A stretch of DNA of 64,000 bases, from contig OZ234496.1 in the NCBI GenBank assembly GCA_965153455.1, forward strand, positions 10,005,863 through 10,069,862. The letters run 5' to 3'. How positions within the stretch are numbered: the stretch's first letter is position 1; every line of letters begins with the position of its first letter. The position numbers were made by a program, and so were the translations under genes. Source of the DNA: Sphagnum compactum. Taxonomy: Eukaryota > Bryophyta > Sphagnopsida > Sphagnales. Below the pieces are notes generated by a model. The model made no database searches and was not told the origin of the DNA. It saw only the letters and a program-made list of their open reading frames with translations. This document shows, piece by piece, positions 61,118 to 64,000 of the stretch.

Positions 61118-61175
61118 AAGGTTTGATCCCTTGACCTTTAGAATGGGGGCAAACATCTTTACCATCAAACCACCT
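61118..61175 (-). repeat. Possible tRNA-like or SINE fragment inside the CACTA element
   Basis: On the minus strand 'gaggtggtttgatggtaaag' (A-box-like) is followed about 30 bp later by 'gggatcaaacc' (B-box-like), the arrangement of a tRNA-derived Pol III promoter. It does not fold into an intact tRNA by eye. Confidence 0.25.
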
Positions 61176-61539
61176 CACTTGTTATGAAAATGTGTTACAT
61201 TACATTCTATTTATCAAATACTTCATTTTAAACATTACAAAAACATAAACTTTAAAAATTCATATCTTATTGAGATTTTGTTCAAATGAAATGATTCAAG
61301 TTTACTTTTTTAAAATATTCAACAATGTACATAATTACATTTATTTCCTTTTGAAAGTTTAAAACCATTTGAACAAAAAAAAAAGTTGAATATCATTATT
61401 CAATAACATTTCAATGACCATTCTTTTTTTTTTAAATTTAGTAAATGGATTTTTTTTGTTAATATAATAATATTACCTATGTTAAACTACTTTCAATTAT
61501 TATATGACTATTTTTCATTAATTTAAATTATTTCACCCT

Positions 61540-62900
61540 ACATTATTTACGGCTATTTATGGCTATTCTAAATTACTTTTGGTTATTTTTGGTTATTTCA
61601 CCCTAGGCTACTTTTGGCTATTTAAAATTATTTTTGGCTATTTTAACTTCTTTCACCTTAGGCTATTTTTGGCTATTGTAAGTTTTTTTGTTGTTCTATG
61701 TTATTTTTGGCTATTGTAGATTATTTCAATTTAGACTACTTGTAGTTATTATAAATTATTTTTGGTTATTTTAACTTATTTCACCTTAGGCTATTTTCAG
61801 CTAATGTAAGTTTTTTTTGTCTATTCTATGTTATTTTTGGCTATTGTAAATTATTTCAATTTAGACTACTTGTAGTTATTATAAATTACTTTTGGCTATT
61901 GAAAATTATTTCACCTTAAATTATTTTCGTTTATTATAAATTATTTCACTTTAAATTATTTTTGGCAATCCTAAACAATTATAATATATGGCTATTGGTT
62001 GTTTTTTTATTAGTGTTATTGGTGGTTATTAATGGCTATTGGTACCTATTCTATTTGTGGCTATTAATTTTTTTTAGTGGTTATTCTATTAATAGTTATT
62101 GGTGGTTATTTTATTAATGGCCATTAGTAGTTATTCTATTGGTGGTTATTCGTGGTTATTCTATTAGTGGCTATTAGTGGCTATTATATGAATGGTTACT
62201 AGTGGCTCTTAAATTAATGGCTACTGGTGGCTATTCTATTAATGGTTAGTGGTGGCTATTCTCTTAATGGCTACTGGTGGGTATTCTATTAATGGCTACT
62301 GGTGGGTATTCTATTAATGGGTATTCATGATTAATTTATTAATGGCTATTCATGATTAATGTATTAATGGCTATTGGTGGCTATTCTATTAATGGTTAGT
62401 GGTGGCTATTCTAGTAATGGTTACTAATGGCTATTCTATTAATGGCTAGTGGTGGCTATTCTATTAATGGCTAGTGGTGGCTATTCTATTAATGGCTAGT
62501 GGTGGCTATTCTATTGATGACTATTCATGATTAATGTATTAATGGCTATTGGTGGTTATTCTATTAATGGTTATTCGTGATTAATTTATTAATGGCTATT
62601 GGTGGCTATTCTATTAATAGCTATTGGTAGTTATTCTATTAATGGCTATTCTTGATTAATGTATTAATGGTTCTTGGTGGTTATTCTACTAATGGCTATT
62701 CGTGATTAATCTATTAATGACTATTGGTGGTTATTCTATTAATGGTTATTGTGGCTATTTTATTAATGGCTATTAGTGATTATTCCGTTGTAAGCCATTG
62801 GTGGTTATTTTATTGGTGATTATTGATGGCTATTTTATTAATGGTTATTAATGGTTATTGTATTATAAATTATTGTTGGTTATTATATGTTATATTACAA
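61540..62900 (+). repeat. Tandem satellite filling the CACTA element
   Basis: The right part repeats GGTGGCTATTCTATTAATGG plus CTAGT, a 25-bp unit clear at 62451, 62476 and 62501, with many variants having TATT for TAGT. The left part (about 61,650-61,920) shows a longer 132-bp period: 'accttaggctatttt' at about 61,652 and 61,784, built from the same GGCTATT word. The right part lacks TAA-free long frames and is not coding. Confidence 0.9.
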
Positions 62901-63553
62901 CTATTGGTGATTATTGTACTATAAATTATTGTTTGATATTTTATGTTATAATATCATAGGCTATTTGTAGTTATTATTGTAGGGTATTTAAAATTAATTT
63001 TTTATAGGTTATTATTTTCTATTCTAAGTTATTTTTACCTTAGGTCATTACATTTTGTTTTAGATTATTTTAAAGTTATTATGCTTAGGATAAAATAATT
63101 TATAATAACATTAAGTAGAATGACCTTGAATAATTTAAAGTATAACTTGAAATAACATATATTAATTTTAAATAATTTAAAAGCTTGTAATAAATTAGTT
63201 AAGATACTTTAAAGTAAAATAACATATAATAATTTAGGGTATAACTAATAATAGCCTATAATAACATAAAATATAAATTAGAATAACTAAAGTAGCTTAA
63301 AATAATATAGGGTATATTATAAAGTAACATAAATATAATATTTTAAAAAGCATAGAAATAAACCTATTTGCTATAGTAAATTGTAATAATGAATTATGTT
63401 AACTAGAAATGAAACAGGATGTTTACATATTGATATTATAATGAAATAACTTTCATTAGGTGAAATTAGTAAAATGCAATGAAGTTATTTCACTTTTAAG
63501 GTCCCATAGTGATTTAAGTTAGTAAATTACACCCCACTTTGGTAGTAGTGCAT

Positions 63554-64000
63554 CCATCATTAGTTGTCAAAAGGAAGAAAGAAAAACCCTCCCAAAATTA
63601 CATAAAAAAAAATAGGAAGCATATATATTTTTAAACAATAGAGAAAAACCTACAATTGTTTGTAAGTCCAAAAGAGTAATGGATGATAAGTAACAAGTTT
63701 CTTGTGACAAATATGGTTCAAACAACAAAGAAACAAATATATGAGAGAAAAACAACATTTGAACCAAAAAAATAAAAGATAAAATAATCAAATAGTCGGT
63801 AAAAAGTATAACCTTGAAGATTTTTACAAGGCAAATATGCAAAAATTAACAAAAATGGTTCCTTATTTCCATCATAGCAACTTGGTTGAGAAAGTAGCCA
63901 TGTTGATTCTTTATTTGGATTCTATGGAGAAGATATGGAGTTCAGCAAACCACATGGATCAAAATGAACTATTAAGAGCCACTTTAATCATAACTAGTGT
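63554..64000. other. AT-rich DNA at the right edge, no gene seen
   Basis: No motif, RNA gene or repeat is recognised. Confidence 0.5.

Larger units (their letters stand above)
60675..63550. mobile_element. CACTA (En/Spm) DNA transposon, complete, non-autonomous
   Basis: The left end reads CACTACTAGGAAATGCG and the reverse complement of the right end reads CACTACTACCAAAGTGG. CAT flanks both sides (60,672-60,674 and 63,551-63,553), the 3-bp duplication of CACTA elements. Subterminal copies of CTAGTGAAA or its complement TTTCACTAG cluster near the left end (about 60,700-60,850), with looser GTGAAAT forms near the right end (63,455-63,500); such motifs are the transposase-binding repeats of this superfamily. 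No transposase frame is seen. Much of the 2,876-bp element is a tandem array (61,540-62,900). Confidence 0.9.

Noticed and set aside
61540-62900. CRISPR array
   Set aside because: The repeats are directly adjacent 25-bp satellite units without unique spacers, inside a plant CACTA element.

Overview
This window is nuclear DNA from a land plant. The evidence is AG-bounded multi-exon genes (one with 21 exons), a plasma-membrane H+-ATPase ending in the plant 14-3-3 signal Tyr-Thr-Val, a calmodulin-dependent NAD kinase-type gene, a DUF688-type gene, plant-type telomeric CCCTAAA units, and long AT-rich intergenic DNA full of transposon remains. I cannot name the species. The repeat-rich spacing and moderately long introns would suit a lycophyte, fern, bryophyte or gymnosperm, but this is an impression, not a measurement.

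Layout. 1-2.5 kb: AT-rich DNA with a 28-base G run. 2.5-6.9 kb, plus strand: NADKc-like P-loop kinase gene, with a 369-bp TTA-flanked MITE in one intron. 8.5-8.8 kb: LINE-like zinc-finger remnant. 11.03-12.91 kb: complete but dead Tigger/pogo DNA transposon with TA target duplication. 14.69-19.72 kb: degenerate minus-strand Ty3 retrotransposon with two diverged LTRs, a polypurine tract, RT/RNase H, and an extra coiled-coil ORF in the position where env-like genes sit. 20.3-23.0 kb: PIF/Harbinger transposase (plus) and a Myb/SANT-like ORF1 (minus), convergent and broken by stops. 23-39 kb: no gene recognised; small MITE copies, minisatellites and microsatellites. 39.5-48.7 kb, plus strand: plasma-membrane H+-ATPase, 21 exons, about 959 aa, with a ~104-bp minisatellite in intron 1. 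50.0-52.2 kb, minus strand: two-exon DUF688-type gene. 54.8-55.2 kb: higher-order tandem repeat. 60.675-63.550 kb: complete CACTA transposon (TIRs, 3-bp CAT duplication) whose interior is mostly a 25-bp tandem array. The rest is AT-rich intergenic DNA.

Function. Three genes look alive. The H+-ATPase energises the plasma membrane and keeps its catalytic and regulatory residues. The NADKc-like protein would make NADP+ under Ca2+/calmodulin control. The DUF688 protein is of unknown function. Nothing shows that they act together. The elements with recognisable coding sequence (Tigger, Ty3, PIF/Harbinger) are inactivated, and the CACTA element appears non-autonomous. The most unusual sequence-level signals are three GC-AG introns among about 28, minisatellites inside two introns, an animal-like Tigger element in a plant, the satellite-filled CACTA element, and the accessory ORF of the Ty3 element.
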